Shown: piece by piece, positions 1 to 9,800 of the stretch
Layout of the letters: every line of letters begins with the position of its first letter
Position numbering within the stretch: the stretch's first letter is position 1
NCBI RefSeq assembly: GCF_007786475.1
Contig: NZ_VNJJ01000001.1
Coordinates: forward strand, 1 to 64,000
Source of the DNA: Cohnella terricola
GTDB taxonomy: Bacteria; Bacillota; Bacilli; Paenibacillales; Paenibacillaceae
Length of the DNA: 64,000 nucleotides
Direction of reading: 5' to 3'
The notes under the pieces: model-generated
What the model was told of the DNA's origin: nothing
Seen by the model: the letters and a program-made list of their open reading frames with translations, nothing else
Database searches by the model: none
Position numbers and translations under genes: made by a program

Positions 1-121
1 CTTAAAACGCTATTGTAAGTTGCATGCACATGAATGACGAACATCGGAAAGCCGTATGAGGGAAAACCTCAAGTACGGTTTGATGAGGAGGGGCTGAATT
101 TATTTTCAGTTCTTTACTCTA
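1..121 (+). mobile_element. 3' end of a group II intron (domains V and VI)
   Basis: Bases 49-81 form a textbook domain V hairpin. The basal strand AAGCCGTA pairs with TACGGTTT through the AGC triad (with its G-T wobble), and an upper stem TGAGG/CCTCA is capped by a GAAA-type loop. A second hairpin follows at about 84-117 (GGGGCTGAA against TTCAGTTCTT), as expected of domain VI, and the segment ends in TTTACTCTA, a common bacterial group II 3' terminus. The intron-encoded reverse transcriptase would lie upstream, outside the window. The exact 3' splice boundary (120, 121 or 122) is not fixed by the sequence alone. Family assignment rests on domain V and is fairly secure; the subclass is not determined. 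Confidence 0.75.
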
Positions 122-162
122 GTTTGCGACAATGATACGGGCAAATCCGATCTTGCTTCCTC

Positions 163-490
163 CATTGTCGCAAAAAGCAGCAATGGTGCCTGTGAATCCG
201 TGCTCCGAACTCTCATTGTCGCAAAAAGCAACAATGACGCATGTAAATCCGATCCCCGGCGCCCATTGTCGCAAAAAGCAGCAATGGTGCCTGCGAATCT
301 GTACTCCTTGCTCTCATTGTCGCAAAAAGCAGCAATGGTGCCTACGAATCCGTGCTCCGTGCTCTCATTGTCGCAAAAAGCAGCAATGGTGCCTGCGAAT
401 CCGTGCTCCGTGCTCTCATTGTTGCAAAAAGCAGCAATGGTGCCTGTGAATCCGTGCTCCTTGCTCTCATTGTCGCAAAAAGCAGCAATG
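163..490. repeat. Tandem array of seven ~51-bp units with a palindromic core
   Basis: Seven copies of an imperfect palindrome start at 163, 214, 264, 315, 366, 417 and 468, so the period is 51 bp (one interval is 50). The core is CATTGTCGC, a loop of five A, then GCAGCAATG; sequence variants in the arms keep most pairs. Between cores lies a semi-conserved segment resembling GTGCCTGCGAATCCGTGCTCC. Because 51 is a multiple of three, open frames run through the array in several phases, but none has a ribosome site or a recognisable product. Bases 491-600 hold no gene. Confidence 0.9.
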
Positions 491-599
491 GTGGAGAGCC
501 ATTGAACCAGTCGCAGCAACTTCCCCGTACGCCCACCGATTCGTCACCCGCCAAGTTCAGCCTCTAGCCGTTTTTTTTCATTTTGCGGACCGTTCGTGA

Positions 600-605
600 T
601 ATAAT
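600..605 (+). promoter_or_regulatory. Possible -10 box for the gene at 698
   Basis: TATAAT stands 92 bp before the start codon. No convincing -35 is placed 16-18 bp upstream, so only the -10 element is proposed. Confidence 0.35.
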
Positions 606-697
606 GCGTTAGAACTGAACTTGCTGCTAACGGCTGGCCGAAGCAACGGGAAGCCAAAGGCCGGAGATAAGCCGGTAGATGTGGAGGGGCTTACCTC

Positions 698-1627
698 ATG
701 ACGGATCAATCGAAAGATAATTTGGTGTTGTTTCCGAAAACGCTGGATTATTATCAGATACAATTGACGAAAATGTTGGAGACGGAACGCTACGGGGAAG
801 CGAAAGCTTTGCTATCCTTTCTTCTGACATGCCACGGAGATGCGGATAAACACCATACAGAATGGCAGGCGCTTCTCGGGTGGCTGGAAGCGGCGTTCCC
901 CGGGACGGCAGGGGATCTTGATTACGATGCGCTGCTTACGGACGACTTCGGCGAAGAAGAGACGGATGAGAAGGATCTTTTCAAGCGCAAGGTCGCTGAA
1001 CGCAGCGCGACGGATGCCGACTACATACCGCAGTTATTGGCTTCGCTGTATAGCAGCGTGGATCCCGGGCAGCAAATGCTGATCTTAGGTCAATTAATGC
1101 ACGTCGTTCACCCGGACGTCGATTTGTCGCTTCGACAATGGCTTGCGCGCGAAGAGTACGTTCCTCCTTTGCAGTTTCGTGCGCTGCAAGCGATTCGCAG
1201 TCAAGGAGCCGCTGGCCCCGTATCCTTCTGGAGAGACGGCGAGAGCCTTACCGTGGAAGCCGGAGATACGCCTTTAACTTTCGCCGAGTTCCCACAGGGC
1301 GTTCATCAAGTGTTGGAGCGGGTAAGCCGGTCGGCTGAAGTGTCCGATCCAACTCTCGCCTACTTCGCGGAGGAGATCTGGAAAGACTGCGTAGAAATCG
1401 CGTACGGATCGCTGATCTACAAAAGCATGATCGCTGACGACGACGGCTCGTCCGATGTTTGGGCCGCGGCGCTGCATCAATTGCTGATGGAAAAGCTGCA
1501 TGCCCGATACGGCGACGAGTGGATCAGGGAAATGTACGGCATTACGGACGAGTTGAGGTTTCGTTACGAACAGGCGCTCAGGTGGTTGCGGCAATATTCG
1601 ATGGAGCCGCGGTCGGTGGATTCGTAG
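698..1627 (+). CDS. Conserved-looking hypothetical protein upstream of tig
   Basis: A 309-residue soluble protein, acidic and helix-rich, with no membrane segment or signal peptide. I do not recognise a catalytic motif. The N-terminal 100 residues (around LETERYGEAKALLSFLL) look like a pair of TPR-type helices, and an acidic linker near residues 85-95 (DDFGEEETDEKD) separates them from the rest. The ATG at 698 follows GGAGG at 683-687 with good spacing. In Bacillus subtilis the gene before tig is ysoA, a TPR protein, so this may be its positional counterpart; that is inference from synteny, not from clear similarity. It ends about 45 bp before the tig promoter, so it is probably a separate transcription unit. 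Confidence 0.8.
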   Translation: MTDQSKDNLVLFPKTLDYYQIQLTKMLETERYGEAKALLSFLLTCHGDADKHHTEWQALLGWLEAAFPGTAGDLDYDALLTDDFGEEETDEKDLFKRKVAERSATDADYIPQLLASLYSSVDPGQQMLILGQLMHVVHPDVDLSLRQWLAREEYVPPLQFRALQAIRSQGAAGPVSFWRDGESLTVEAGDTPLTFAEFPQGVHQVLERVSRSAEVSDPTLAYFAEEIWKDCVEIAYGSLIYKSMIADDDGSSDVWAAALHQLLMEKLHARYGDEWIREMYGITDELRFRYEQALRWLRQYSMEPRSVDS

Positions 1628-1673
1628 AGAGCATGCCCAATGACGGAGCGATGATGGGACTTGAAGTTATGCC

Positions 1674-1703
1674 TTGTAATGATGTCTGAAGTTGTTTTAT
1701 AAT
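1674..1703 (+). promoter_or_regulatory. Candidate SigA promoter for tig
   Basis: TTGTAA at 1674-1679 and TATAAT at 1698-1703 are separated by 18 bp, 63 bp before the tig start codon. Confidence 0.5.
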
Positions 1704-1765
1704 AGAGTGGTTTATGTGAATTGCCGCATGCGAGCGGCAAGATGTTACGGAGGGGAAAGCATAAA

Positions 1766-3055
1766 ATGTCAGCAAAATGGGAAAAGATAGAGAAGAACCT
1801 TGGTGTTCTTGAAGTAGAAGTGGATGCGGAGCAAGTTTCCGTTGCATTGGACAAGGCATTCCGCAAAGTCGTTCAAAAAGTAAACGTACCGGGCTTCCGC
1901 AAAGGCAAAGTGCCGCGCTCGATTTTCGAAGCTCGTTTCGGAATCGAAAGCTTGTATCAAGACGCTATCGACATCATGCTTCCGGAAGCTTATACGAAAG
2001 CGATCGACGAAGTAGGCATCGAGCCGGTCGACCGTCCGGAAATCGACGTAGAGCAAATCGGTAAAGGCCAATCTTTCAAATTTAAAGCCAAAGTAATTGT
2101 TAAACCGGAAATTAAGCTCGGTGAATACAAAGGATTGGTCGTTCCCGTCGAAGATTCCGCGGTAACCGACGAAGAATTGAATGCGGAGCTCGAGCGTCTG
2201 CAACAACGCCATGCGGAATTGGTCGTCGTTGACGAAGGACCGGCTCAACAGGGCGACTATACTTCGATCGACTTCGAAGGATTCCTGGACGGCGTGCCTT
2301 TCGAAGGCGGCAAAGGCGATAACTATTCGCTCGAACTTGGATCCGGTTCCTTTATTCCGGGCTTCGAAGACCAAGTCGTCGGCCTGAACATCGCCGAAGA
2401 GAAGGACATCAACGTCACGTTCCCGGAAAACTACCAAGCGGAGAACTTGGCTGGCAAACCGGTTGTGTTCAAAGTGAAGCTGAACGAAATCAAACGCAAG
2501 AACTTGCCAGCGCTTGACGACGAGTTCGCCAAAGACGTTAGCGAGTTCGATACGCTCGACGAGTATAAGGCAGATCTGAAGAACAAGCTGCAAGATCGCA
2601 AGTCGAAAGAAGCCGAAACCGTTCGCGAAACGGCAATCGTCGATAAAGCGGCCGAGGCGGCTGAATTGGAAATCCCTGAAGTCATGATCGACACCGAGAT
2701 CGACGCCATGATGAAGGACTTCGAAAACCGCTTGCGCCAGCAAGGCATGAACCTGGATCTGTACTTCCAATTCAGCGGCCAAGACGAAGCGGCTCTGAAA
2801 GCACAAATGAAAGGCGACGCGGAGAAGCGCGTACGCAGCAACCTTGTGCTCGAAGAAATCGCCAAAGCGGAGAAAATCGAAGTTTCCGAGTCCGAAGTGG
2901 ACGAAGAGCTCGAGAACCTGTCGAAGATGTATAACCGTCCGGCGGAAGAGCTTCGCGGCATTTTCGCATCGAACGGCTATCTGGACAACTTGAATGCGGA
3001 CCTGAAAGTTCGCAAAGCCGTAAAATTCCTGGTTGAAAACAGCAAATCCGCGTAA
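1766..3055 (+). CDS. tig: Trigger factor, ribosome-associated chaperone and prolyl isomerase
   Basis: Trigger factor docks at the ribosomal exit tunnel and shields nascent chains. The 429-residue length is normal for the family. The ribosome-binding N-domain contains the signature around residue 45 ([17 protein letters not shown]). The FKBP-type isomerase domain follows near residues 150-250 ([14 protein letters not shown], then [13 protein letters not shown]), and the C-terminal helical chaperone arms fill the rest. An in-frame ATG at 1721 is rejected because GGAGGGG at 1749-1755 is correctly placed for the ATG at 1766. The gene stands alone between its own promoter and the terminator at 3072. 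clpP and clpX follow, as often happens with folding and proteolysis genes. Confidence 0.97.
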   Translation: MSAKWEKIEKNLGVLEVEVDAEQVSVALDKAFRKVVQKVNVPGFRKGKVPRSIFEARFGIESLYQDAIDIMLPEAYTKAIDEVGIEPVDRPEIDVEQIGKGQSFKFKAKVIVKPEIKLGEYKGLVVPVEDSAVTDEELNAELERLQQRHAELVVVDEGPAQQGDYTSIDFEGFLDGVPFEGGKGDNYSLELGSGSFIPGFEDQVVGLNIAEEKDINVTFPENYQAENLAGKPVVFKVKLNEIKRKNLPALDDEFAKDVSEFDTLDEYKADLKNKLQDRKSKEAETVRETAIVDKAAEAAELEIPEVMIDTEIDAMMKDFENRLRQQGMNLDLYFQFSGQDEAALKAQMKGDAEKRVRSNLVLEEIAKAEKIEVSESEVDEELENLSKMYNRPAEELRGIFASNGYLDNLNADLKVRKAVKFLVENSKSA

Positions 3056-3071
3056 GTCGAACAACATAGTC

Positions 3072-3103
3072 AAGGCACGTGTAACCCGCGTGCCTTATTT
3101 TTC
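3072..3103 (+). terminator. Intrinsic terminator after tig
   Basis: An 8-bp stem, AAGGCACG with CGTGCCTT, is followed by ATTTTTCT, 16 bp after the tig stop codon. Confidence 0.75.
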
Positions 3104-3167
3104 TCCCTGAATACATAATTGGCAAATGCCGAACAACGTGACGGATACCCGAAAAAGACTCGTCAAC

Positions 3168-3196
3168 ATGACATTCCGTTTTGAACGTGTTAAACT
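3168..3196 (+). promoter_or_regulatory. Candidate SigA promoter for clpP
   Basis: ATGACA at 3168-3173 and TAAACT at 3191-3196 have a 17-bp spacer, 43 bp before the clpP start. I see no tandem AGTCAAA-type CtsR heptads in this interval. Confidence 0.4.
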
Positions 3197-3238
3197 ATTA
3201 CCGAGATTCGAAGTCTAATGAGAAAAGGGGTTGGTAAC

Positions 3239-3841
3239 ATGTTAGTACCAATGGTCGTCGAGCAAACGAATCGCGGAGAGCGGTCGTACGATATCTATTC
3301 CCGGCTTCTGAAGGACCGCATCATTTTTCTCGGAAGCGCGATTGACGACGATGTCGCCAATCTCATTATCGCTCAATTGCTGTTTCTTGCGGCGGAAGAT
3401 CCGGATAAGGATATCCATCTGTACATTAACTCCCCGGGCGGCTCGGTAACGGCCGGCATGGGAATCTTCGATACGATGCAATTCATCAAGCCAGACGTCT
3501 CGACGATTTGCGTCGGCATGGCCGCGAGCATGGGCTCCCTGCTTCTTACGGCAGGCGCACCGGGCAAGAGGTTCGCGCTCCCGAATAGTGAAATCATGAT
3601 TCACCAGCCGCTTGGAGGGGTAAGAGGTCAGGCATCGGATATAAAGATTCATGCGGATTGGATTGTGAAGACGAAGCAAAAACTAAATCAGATTTACGTT
3701 GAGCGCACGGGTCAGCCTTATGAGAAAATCGAACGGGATACCGACCGCGATAATTTCATGAGCGCCGAAGAAGCCGTACAGTACGGCTTGGTTGATCGGG
3801 TGATCTCCCAACCCGTCCAGACGGACAATCCGCAAGCGTAA
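3239..3841 (+). CDS. clpP: ATP-dependent Clp protease proteolytic subunit
   Basis: ClpP forms the double-heptamer serine protease chamber that degrades substrates unfolded by ClpX or ClpC. The 200-residue product carries the complete triad: Ser97 in MAASMGS, His122 in MIHQPLGG and Asp171 in TDRDNFMS. The glycine-rich SPGGSV segment of the active site is also present. An in-frame start at 3218 is rejected; the ATG at 3239 gives the usual [10 protein letters not shown]-terminus and follows AAAAGGGG at 3223-3230. clpX starts 50 bp downstream behind its own strong ribosome site, so protease and unfoldase are probably cotranscribed. In B. subtilis clpP lies apart from clpX, so this pairing differs from that model. 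Confidence 0.97.
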   Translation: MLVPMVVEQTNRGERSYDIYSRLLKDRIIFLGSAIDDDVANLIIAQLLFLAAEDPDKDIHLYINSPGGSVTAGMGIFDTMQFIKPDVSTICVGMAASMGSLLLTAGAPGKRFALPNSEIMIHQPLGGVRGQASDIKIHADWIVKTKQKLNQIYVERTGQPYEKIERDTDRDNFMSAEEAVQYGLVDRVISQPVQTDNPQA

Positions 3842-3891
3842 CACGATAACCGTCTTATGGACGGAGATGCGGTTTACTAAGGAGGGTTTAC

Positions 3892-5148
3892 ATGTTTAAA
3901 TTCAGCGACGAAAAAGGCCAGTTGAAGTGTTCGTTCTGCGGCAAATCGCAGGATCAAGTCAGGAAATTGGTCGCCGGACCCGGCGTATATATATGTGACG
4001 AGTGTATCGAGCTTTGCACGGAGATCGTGGAGGAGGAGCTCGGACATGAAGAAGAGCTCGATCTGAAAGATATTCCGAAGCCGATAGATATCCGCAACAT
4101 ATTGGACCAATACGTCATCGGACAAGAGCAGGCGAAGAAGTCTTTGTCGGTTGCCGTATACAATCATTACAAACGGATTAACTCCCAAGCCAAGATCGAA
4201 GACGTCGAACTGCAGAAGAGCAATATTATGCTCGTTGGCCCTACAGGCTCCGGGAAGACGTTGCTGGCTCAGACGATGGCCAAAATCTTGAACGTTCCGT
4301 TCGCGATCGCAGACGCGACTTCCTTGACGGAAGCCGGGTACGTCGGCGAAGACGTCGAGAACATTTTGCTGAAGCTTATTCAAGCGGCTGATTACGACGT
4401 AGAGAAAGCCGAGCGCGGCATTATCTACATCGACGAAATCGATAAAGTAGCGCGCAAATCCGAGAATCCATCCATTACACGGGATGTTTCGGGCGAAGGC
4501 GTACAGCAAGCGCTGTTGAAAATTCTTGAAGGCACCGTCGCTTCCGTTCCTCCGCAAGGCGGACGCAAGCATCCTCATCAAGAATTTATCCAGATCGATA
4601 CGACGAACATTCTGTTCATTTGCGGCGGCGCGTTCGACGGTCTGGAACAGATCATCAAGCGCCGTATCGGCAAAAAAGTCATCGGTTTCAGTTCCGTTCT
4701 CGAAGGCCAGAAGGATATGAAGCCAGGCGAGTATTTGTCCTTGGCTCAACCGGAAGATTTGCTCAAGTTCGGGTTGATTCCGGAATTCGTCGGTCGTCTT
4801 CCGGTCATCTCGACGCTCGAACCGCTTGATGAAGCGGCTCTTGTCCGCATTCTCTCCGAGCCGAAGAACGCGCTCGTGAAGCAGTACCAGAAGCTGCTTG
4901 AGATGGATAACGTCAAGCTTGAATTCGAGAGCGGCGCGCTTGAGGAAATCGCTCGCGAAGCGATCAAGCGGAACACGGGAGCGCGTGGATTGCGGGCGAT
5001 CATCGAGAGCGTTATGCTCGAAGTGATGTACGAAGTGCCGTCGCGCGACGACGTCGTCAATTGCTTGGTGACCGCGAAAGTCATCAAGGATAAGATGGCG
5101 CCCGAGTTAACGACCAAAAAAGGCAAGAAAAAAGAAGAAAGCGCGTAA
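3892..5148 (+). CDS. clpX: ClpX, AAA+ unfoldase of the ClpXP protease
   Basis: ClpX recognises tagged substrates, unfolds them and threads them into ClpP. The 418-residue protein has the N-terminal four-cysteine zinc domain (Cys13, Cys16, Cys35, Cys38). It also has Walker A GPTGSGKT at 116-123, the pore-loop GYVGED near 149, and Walker B ending IIYIDEID near 177-184. The ClpP-docking IGF loop follows (IGFSS, about residue 264). The ATG follows AAGGAGGG closely. The neighbours clpP upstream and lonB/lonA downstream make this a proteolysis cluster. No terminator is seen between clpP and clpX. Confidence 0.98.
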   Translation: MFKFSDEKGQLKCSFCGKSQDQVRKLVAGPGVYICDECIELCTEIVEEELGHEEELDLKDIPKPIDIRNILDQYVIGQEQAKKSLSVAVYNHYKRINSQAKIEDVELQKSNIMLVGPTGSGKTLLAQTMAKILNVPFAIADATSLTEAGYVGEDVENILLKLIQAADYDVEKAERGIIYIDEIDKVARKSENPSITRDVSGEGVQQALLKILEGTVASVPPQGGRKHPHQEFIQIDTTNILFICGGAFDGLEQIIKRRIGKKVIGFSSVLEGQKDMKPGEYLSLAQPEDLLKFGLIPEFVGRLPVISTLEPLDEAALVRILSEPKNALVKQYQKLLEMDNVKLEFESGALEEIAREAIKRNTGARGLRAIIESVMLEVMYEVPSRDDVVNCLVTAKVIKDKMAPELTTKKGKKKEESA

Positions 5149-5267
5149 CGGGAGCAGGACGAAAGCCGCCACGAAGGCCTTTCGGCCGCCGCGGAGTTCG
5201 CCTAGATTGCCGGTTCCACCCTGCGCTCAAGCGGGGTGGACTTTGGCGTATACAGGGGAGAAAACAT

Positions 5268-6368
5268 ATGTACAAACGCACGGATACGGTCGCTGTTAAA
5301 GTCGGGAACTTGACGATCGGCGGCAACAACCAAGTGATCTTGCAAAGCATGTGCACGACGAAGACGGCGGACGTCGCGGCAACGGTCGCGGAAATCAAGC
5401 GGCTGGAGGAAGCGGGCTGCCAGCTCGTGCGCGTTACCGTCAACAATAAAGAAGCTGCGGAAGCGATCAAAGAAATCAAAAAGCAGATCAAGATCCCGCT
5501 TGTCGCGGATATCCATTTCGATTATCGTCTGGCGCTGCTAGCGATCGAGAACGGCATCGACAAAGTTCGCATCAATCCGGGCAATATCGGCCGCCGGGAG
5601 AAGGTAGAAGCGGTCGTTAAGGCATGCAAGGAGCGAGGTATTCCAATTCGTATCGGCGTCAACGCCGGGTCGCTCGAGAATCATTTGATCGAGAAATACG
5701 GCTATCCGACGGCGGATGCAATGGTCGAGAGTGCATTGTTCCACATCGGCATTCTTGAAGAACTCGATTTTCACGATATTATCGTTTCTCTTAAAGCTTC
5801 CGACGTCCCGATGGCGATCGAAGCGTATATGAAAGCGGCGGAAGTCATTCGTTATCCGCTTCATCTCGGCATTACTGAGGCGGGCACGCTGTTCTCCGGA
5901 ACGATCAAGAGTTCTGCAGGCCTTGGTGTGTTGCTTAACCATGGTATAGGCAACACTATGCGAATTTCGTTAAGCGCCGATCCTGTTGAAGAAATTAAGG
6001 TTGCGCGCGAGCTGCTGAAAGTATTCGGCCTGATCACCGACGCGCCGACGCTGATCTCTTGCCCGACTTGCGGCCGTCTGGACATCGATTTGTTCGCGGT
6101 GGCGAACGAGGTCGAGGAATATTTGTCCAAGCTGAAGGTTCCGATCAAAGTTTCCGTGCTCGGCTGCGCGGTGAACGGACCGGGCGAAGCCCGCGAGGCC
6201 GACATCGGCATCGCCGGGGCCAGAGGGGAAGGCATGCTGTTTCGTTACGGGGAGATGATCCGTAAAGTGCCGGAAACGGAACTCGTGAGCGAGCTCAAAA
6301 AAGAAATCGACCAGATCGCGGCTGCTTATGCCGAGACTGGCGTTATACCGGGGCGCAGACATGGATAA
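5268..6368 (+). CDS. ispG: 4-hydroxy-3-methylbut-2-enyl diphosphate synthase (flavodoxin)
   Basis: IspG is an iron-sulfur enzyme of the MEP isoprenoid pathway; it reduces methylerythritol cyclodiphosphate to HMBPP. The 366-residue length fits the short bacterial form with an N-terminal TIM barrel and a C-terminal cluster domain. The [4Fe-4S] ligands are visible as Cys265 and Cys268 (SCPTCGR), Cys300 ([10 protein letters not shown]) and Glu307. The ATG follows AGGGGAG at good spacing. The 119-bp gap from clpX holds a 10-bp hairpin at 5215-5240 (TCCACCCTGC with GCGGGGTGGA) followed only by CTTTGG, so it may be a weak terminator or an attenuator. The next gene overlaps the ispG stop codon. Confidence 0.97.
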   Translation: MYKRTDTVAVKVGNLTIGGNNQVILQSMCTTKTADVAATVAEIKRLEEAGCQLVRVTVNNKEAAEAIKEIKKQIKIPLVADIHFDYRLALLAIENGIDKVRINPGNIGRREKVEAVVKACKERGIPIRIGVNAGSLENHLIEKYGYPTADAMVESALFHIGILEELDFHDIIVSLKASDVPMAIEAYMKAAEVIRYPLHLGITEAGTLFSGTIKSSAGLGVLLNHGIGNTMRISLSADPVEEIKVARELLKVFGLITDAPTLISCPTCGRLDIDLFAVANEVEEYLSKLKVPIKVSVLGCAVNGPGEAREADIGIAGARGEGMLFRYGEMIRKVPETELVSELKKEIDQIAAAYAETGVIPGRRHG

Positions 6369-6861
6369 GATGAAGAAGCTGGCGATCTCGGCGATTGGAA
6401 TCGGAATGCTCGTTTTAAGTGCGTGCGGCCAAGGGCAAACTTCCCATGAATCCCATGAATCCCATGCTTCATATGCGGCTAATGGAGATTTGCGGGAAGT
6501 GACGGCTTCGACGGCGAAGCTTCCAACGTTTCTGGACGGTCAATCGGAAGCCGTGAGAGTCGCTTATCAAGTCGCGGGAACGTTGGACGATACGTTGCAA
6601 TGGATTCCTTGTTATTGCGGCTGCGGAGATAGCGCTGGGCACCAAAGCAATTTGAATTGCTTCATCCATGAAATTCGCGAAGACGGCACCGTCGAGTGGG
6701 ACGATCATGGAACGAGATGCGGCGTATGCGTGCAGATTGCCGTGGAATCGGCCCATTTGAAGCAACAAGGCAAGTCGAATTTGGAAATTCGCCAGTACAT
6801 CGACGGCAAATACGAAACAGGATATGCCAAACCAACGGACACGCCGATGCCTGCAGCCTGA
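6361..6861 (+). CDS. PCYCGC-motif lipoprotein
   Basis: A 166-residue secreted lipoprotein. A charged start and hydrophobic segment end in the lipobox VLSAC, with Cys22 as the predicted lipidated residue. The mature part carries the signature PCYCGCGDS, a second region with Cys (LNCFIHEI), and RCGVCV, as in the PCYCGC family (PF13798). The family's function is not established; the conserved cysteines suggest metal binding, which is inference. The start at 6361 overlaps the ispG stop by 8 bp and gives translational coupling; the ATG at 6370 is the alternative, and neither has a strong ribosome site. Short HESHESHAS repeats follow the lipid anchor. Confidence 0.85.
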   Translation: MDKMKKLAISAIGIGMLVLSACGQGQTSHESHESHASYAANGDLREVTASTAKLPTFLDGQSEAVRVAYQVAGTLDDTLQWIPCYCGCGDSAGHQSNLNCFIHEIREDGTVEWDDHGTRCGVCVQIAVESAHLKQQGKSNLEIRQYIDGKYETGYAKPTDTPMPAA

Positions 6862-6890
6862 ACATCTCAAGTTCGGGACTAACATTGACG

Positions 6891-9800
6891 ATGTATGCAA
6901 GGGGCGTGAAGAAATTCGTTCTCACTAAGCAGACGATCCAGGAGACGTGCGATACCGCTTCCTATGCGCGCGGGGAAGCTTATTATCGAGCCGATCGGGT
7001 CTTGTCCATCAAAAGAGAAGCGGGCGGAGCAAGCTGCCGGGCAACCGTCAGGGGCTCAAACCAAGAACGATACGAGGTTGAGGTCGCGTTCGACGGGGAC
7101 GGAGAAATTCGTGCGTCCTGCGAATGCGCGGCCTATTCCCCGTTGTCGTACTGCAAGCATATCGTCGCTGTGTTGCTCAGGCTTGCAGATGAGGAATCGG
7201 ACGATACGGCCGCTGAAGACATAGAAATGACCGACAAGGATATCCAGCTGACGAAGCGGGTTATCCTTTTGTTCGATCGCGCGATAAGCCGTCGGAATTC
7301 AGACGAATCGGGTCTGGATCGCGAAGAGTACGCGGATACCCGAACGCTTGAGGTCGAATTTTATTGCAAGCTCGTAAAAAGCTTCGCGGGCAAACAATTA
7401 TTCGCGATCTCGATGAAGATCGGCCCAGGCCGAATGTACGTCGTTCAGAAAATCAAAGAGTTTCTCAAACATGTCGAGACATGCACACCTATGGCGTTCG
7501 CGAAGCACTTCTCGTACGATCCTTCCGAACATGCTTTTAAAGAGGACGATGCGCGATTCATCGATCTACTGATCTCGGCGATGAACGTCGAGAACGTCTA
7601 TCAGGATCTGTTTCACTCCTTATCTTCTTATTCCTACAGGGAAGAGAAGATATTGGCCGTTCCACCCGAGGCTTGGGAGAAAATGCTTCCGCTGCTCGAT
7701 CGGGTGAACATCAGCTTCGAGGACAAAAGAATCGGCACTCAGCGAATGGAACTTATGGATGGAGAACTGCCGATCTCCGCTAGGCTGAACAAGGCGCAGG
7801 ACGGCGGGTATCGGCTTGATTTCGAGGGTTTGAAAAATTCGGATTTCCTGGACAATTACGGCGTGGCGATCGTGAACGGACTGCTATTTCGGGCCGATCC
7901 CGAGCAATTGGAGCGGATCTCGGAATTAAGAAAAATGTTTCATTTCGAGAAAAATACGCGCCTACTGATCGCTCCCGATCAGATCGAAGCTTTTATAGAT
8001 CGCGTCGTACTAGGATTAAAACCGTTTATCCGAGTCGAAATATCGCCGCAGATCGCCGACCGAATCGTGAACCCGCCGCTCAGCGCCCGCTTATATCTCG
8101 ATATGGACGGAAATAGGCTGCTTGCAAGATTGGAATACGTCTACGGCGACGTCATCATCTCTCCTCTCCCGCAGAAGGAGACCAAGAATGCCCGGGAAGA
8201 CGTTATTCTCCTGAGGGATCTCGATCGGGAGAACCGGATTATGGGGTTGATCGAACGGGCTTCCTTCAAATTCAACGGCAAGGACGTCTATCTGGACGCC
8301 GAAGACGATATCTACGACTTTCTGTACGACATCGTGCCTCAACTTGAAGGCGACGTGGAGTTGTTCGCAGGCGAGTCGGTCCGGAAGGCCGTAAGTACCG
8401 ACGACTACCGGCCTAAGGCGCGAGTGGACGTCGATACCGGGACCAATTGGCTGGAAGTGTCTTTCGATATGGAAGGAATGGACGAGCAAGACGTTCAGAA
8501 CGTTCTGCGGAATCTTGTCGAGAAGCGTAAATATTACCGGCTGCCGAGCGGCCAATTTCTGTCGCTGGAGCAGGAAAGCTTCCGCGACATTACGCGACTA
8601 TTCGAGGAACTCGATTTACGAAAACCGGATGCAAACGGAAATCGCATGCAATTGCCCGCGGTCCGGGGCTTCCAGCTGATGGACCAGTTCGGGGCTTCGG
8701 CCCGCGGCGTTCAAGTCGGGAAGTCTCTGCGCAAATTGTGGGATAATCTGCGGCATCCGGATAACCTCGAATTCGAAGTGCCCGCCGATATAGATCCCGT
8801 TCTGCGGGATTATCAGAGATACGGCTTTCATTGGCTGAAGACGTTATCCCATTACCGGCTTGGCGGAATACTCGCCGACGATATGGGACTGGGCAAGACC
8901 ATACAAAGCATCGCTTATATCGTCGCGGAGTCGGGCCATACCGGAGAAGACGGGGAGCGTCCGGACCCGGCGCTGATCGTCTGTCCCGCCTCGCTGATCT
9001 ACAACTGGGAGCGCGAATTTCGCAAGTTCGCTCCGGAATTGAAGACGATCGTGGCTGCGGGGGATCGTCAGGAGCGCAGCGGAATCATGGCGGAGGATCC
9101 GAAAGAGGCGGACGTATGGATCACCTCTTATCCGCTTCTTCGCAGGGATATCGAGTGGTACGAGCAACGCCGGTTCCGCACGGTTTTTCTCGACGAAGCC
9201 CAGGCGATCAAAAATCACGCTTCCCTAACCTCGCATGCCGTTAGAAGATTGCGATCCGGGCAGCGGTTCGCTCTGACCGGTACGCCGATCGAGAATTCCC
9301 TTGACGAGTTATGGTCGATCTTCGACGCGATATTCCCGGGATTGTTCGAGGGCAAGAAGTCGTTCTCGGAGCTCACCCGTGAGAAGCTCGCCCGCATCGT
9401 AAGGCCGTTTATTCTTCGGCGGCTCAAGAGCGACGTGCTTAAGGAGCTCCCCGACAAAATCGAGAGCGTGCAGCCATCCGAACTATCCATCGAACAGAAA
9501 CAGTTGTATCTCGCTTACTTGGAGAAGCTGCAGTCCGACGTCGCTCGGGATCTCTCGGCGGATGGAGGGTTCCGGAGAAACCGGATGAAAATATTAGCCG
9601 GGCTAACCCGTCTCAGGCAGCTCTGCTGCCACCCCGGCTTATTCTTAGACGGGTACGAGGGAACGTCGGGCAAGTTGGAGCAACTGCTCGAGATCGTCGA
9701 AGAATGTCTGGGCGGAAACAAACGGATGCTGATCTTCTCTCAGTTCACTTCGATGTTGGAGATCATACGTCGAGAACTTGAAGGACTGGGCATTCCGTAC

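Noticed and set aside
163..490. Possible CRISPR array
   Set aside because: The segments between palindromes are themselves repeated and similar, so there are no unique spacers, and no cas gene is present. The same holds for the arrays at 24842, 41533 and 55131.
106..567. Several overlapping open frames of 70-137 codons on both strands across the first repeat array
   Set aside because: They exist because the unit length is a multiple of three; all lack ribosome sites and give repetitive peptides in every frame.
1769..3073. Long open frame (434 codons) on the minus strand opposite tig
   Set aside because: It mirrors the codon pattern of tig, which is a clear family member; no ribosome site or recognisable protein.
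3104..3238. CtsR operator before clpP
   Set aside because: No tandem AGTCAAA-like heptads were found in the interval.
5215..5240. Hairpin between clpX and ispG as a terminator
   Set aside because: The 10-bp stem is real, but it is followed by CTTTGG rather than a T-run, so it is mentioned under ispG and not listed as a terminator.
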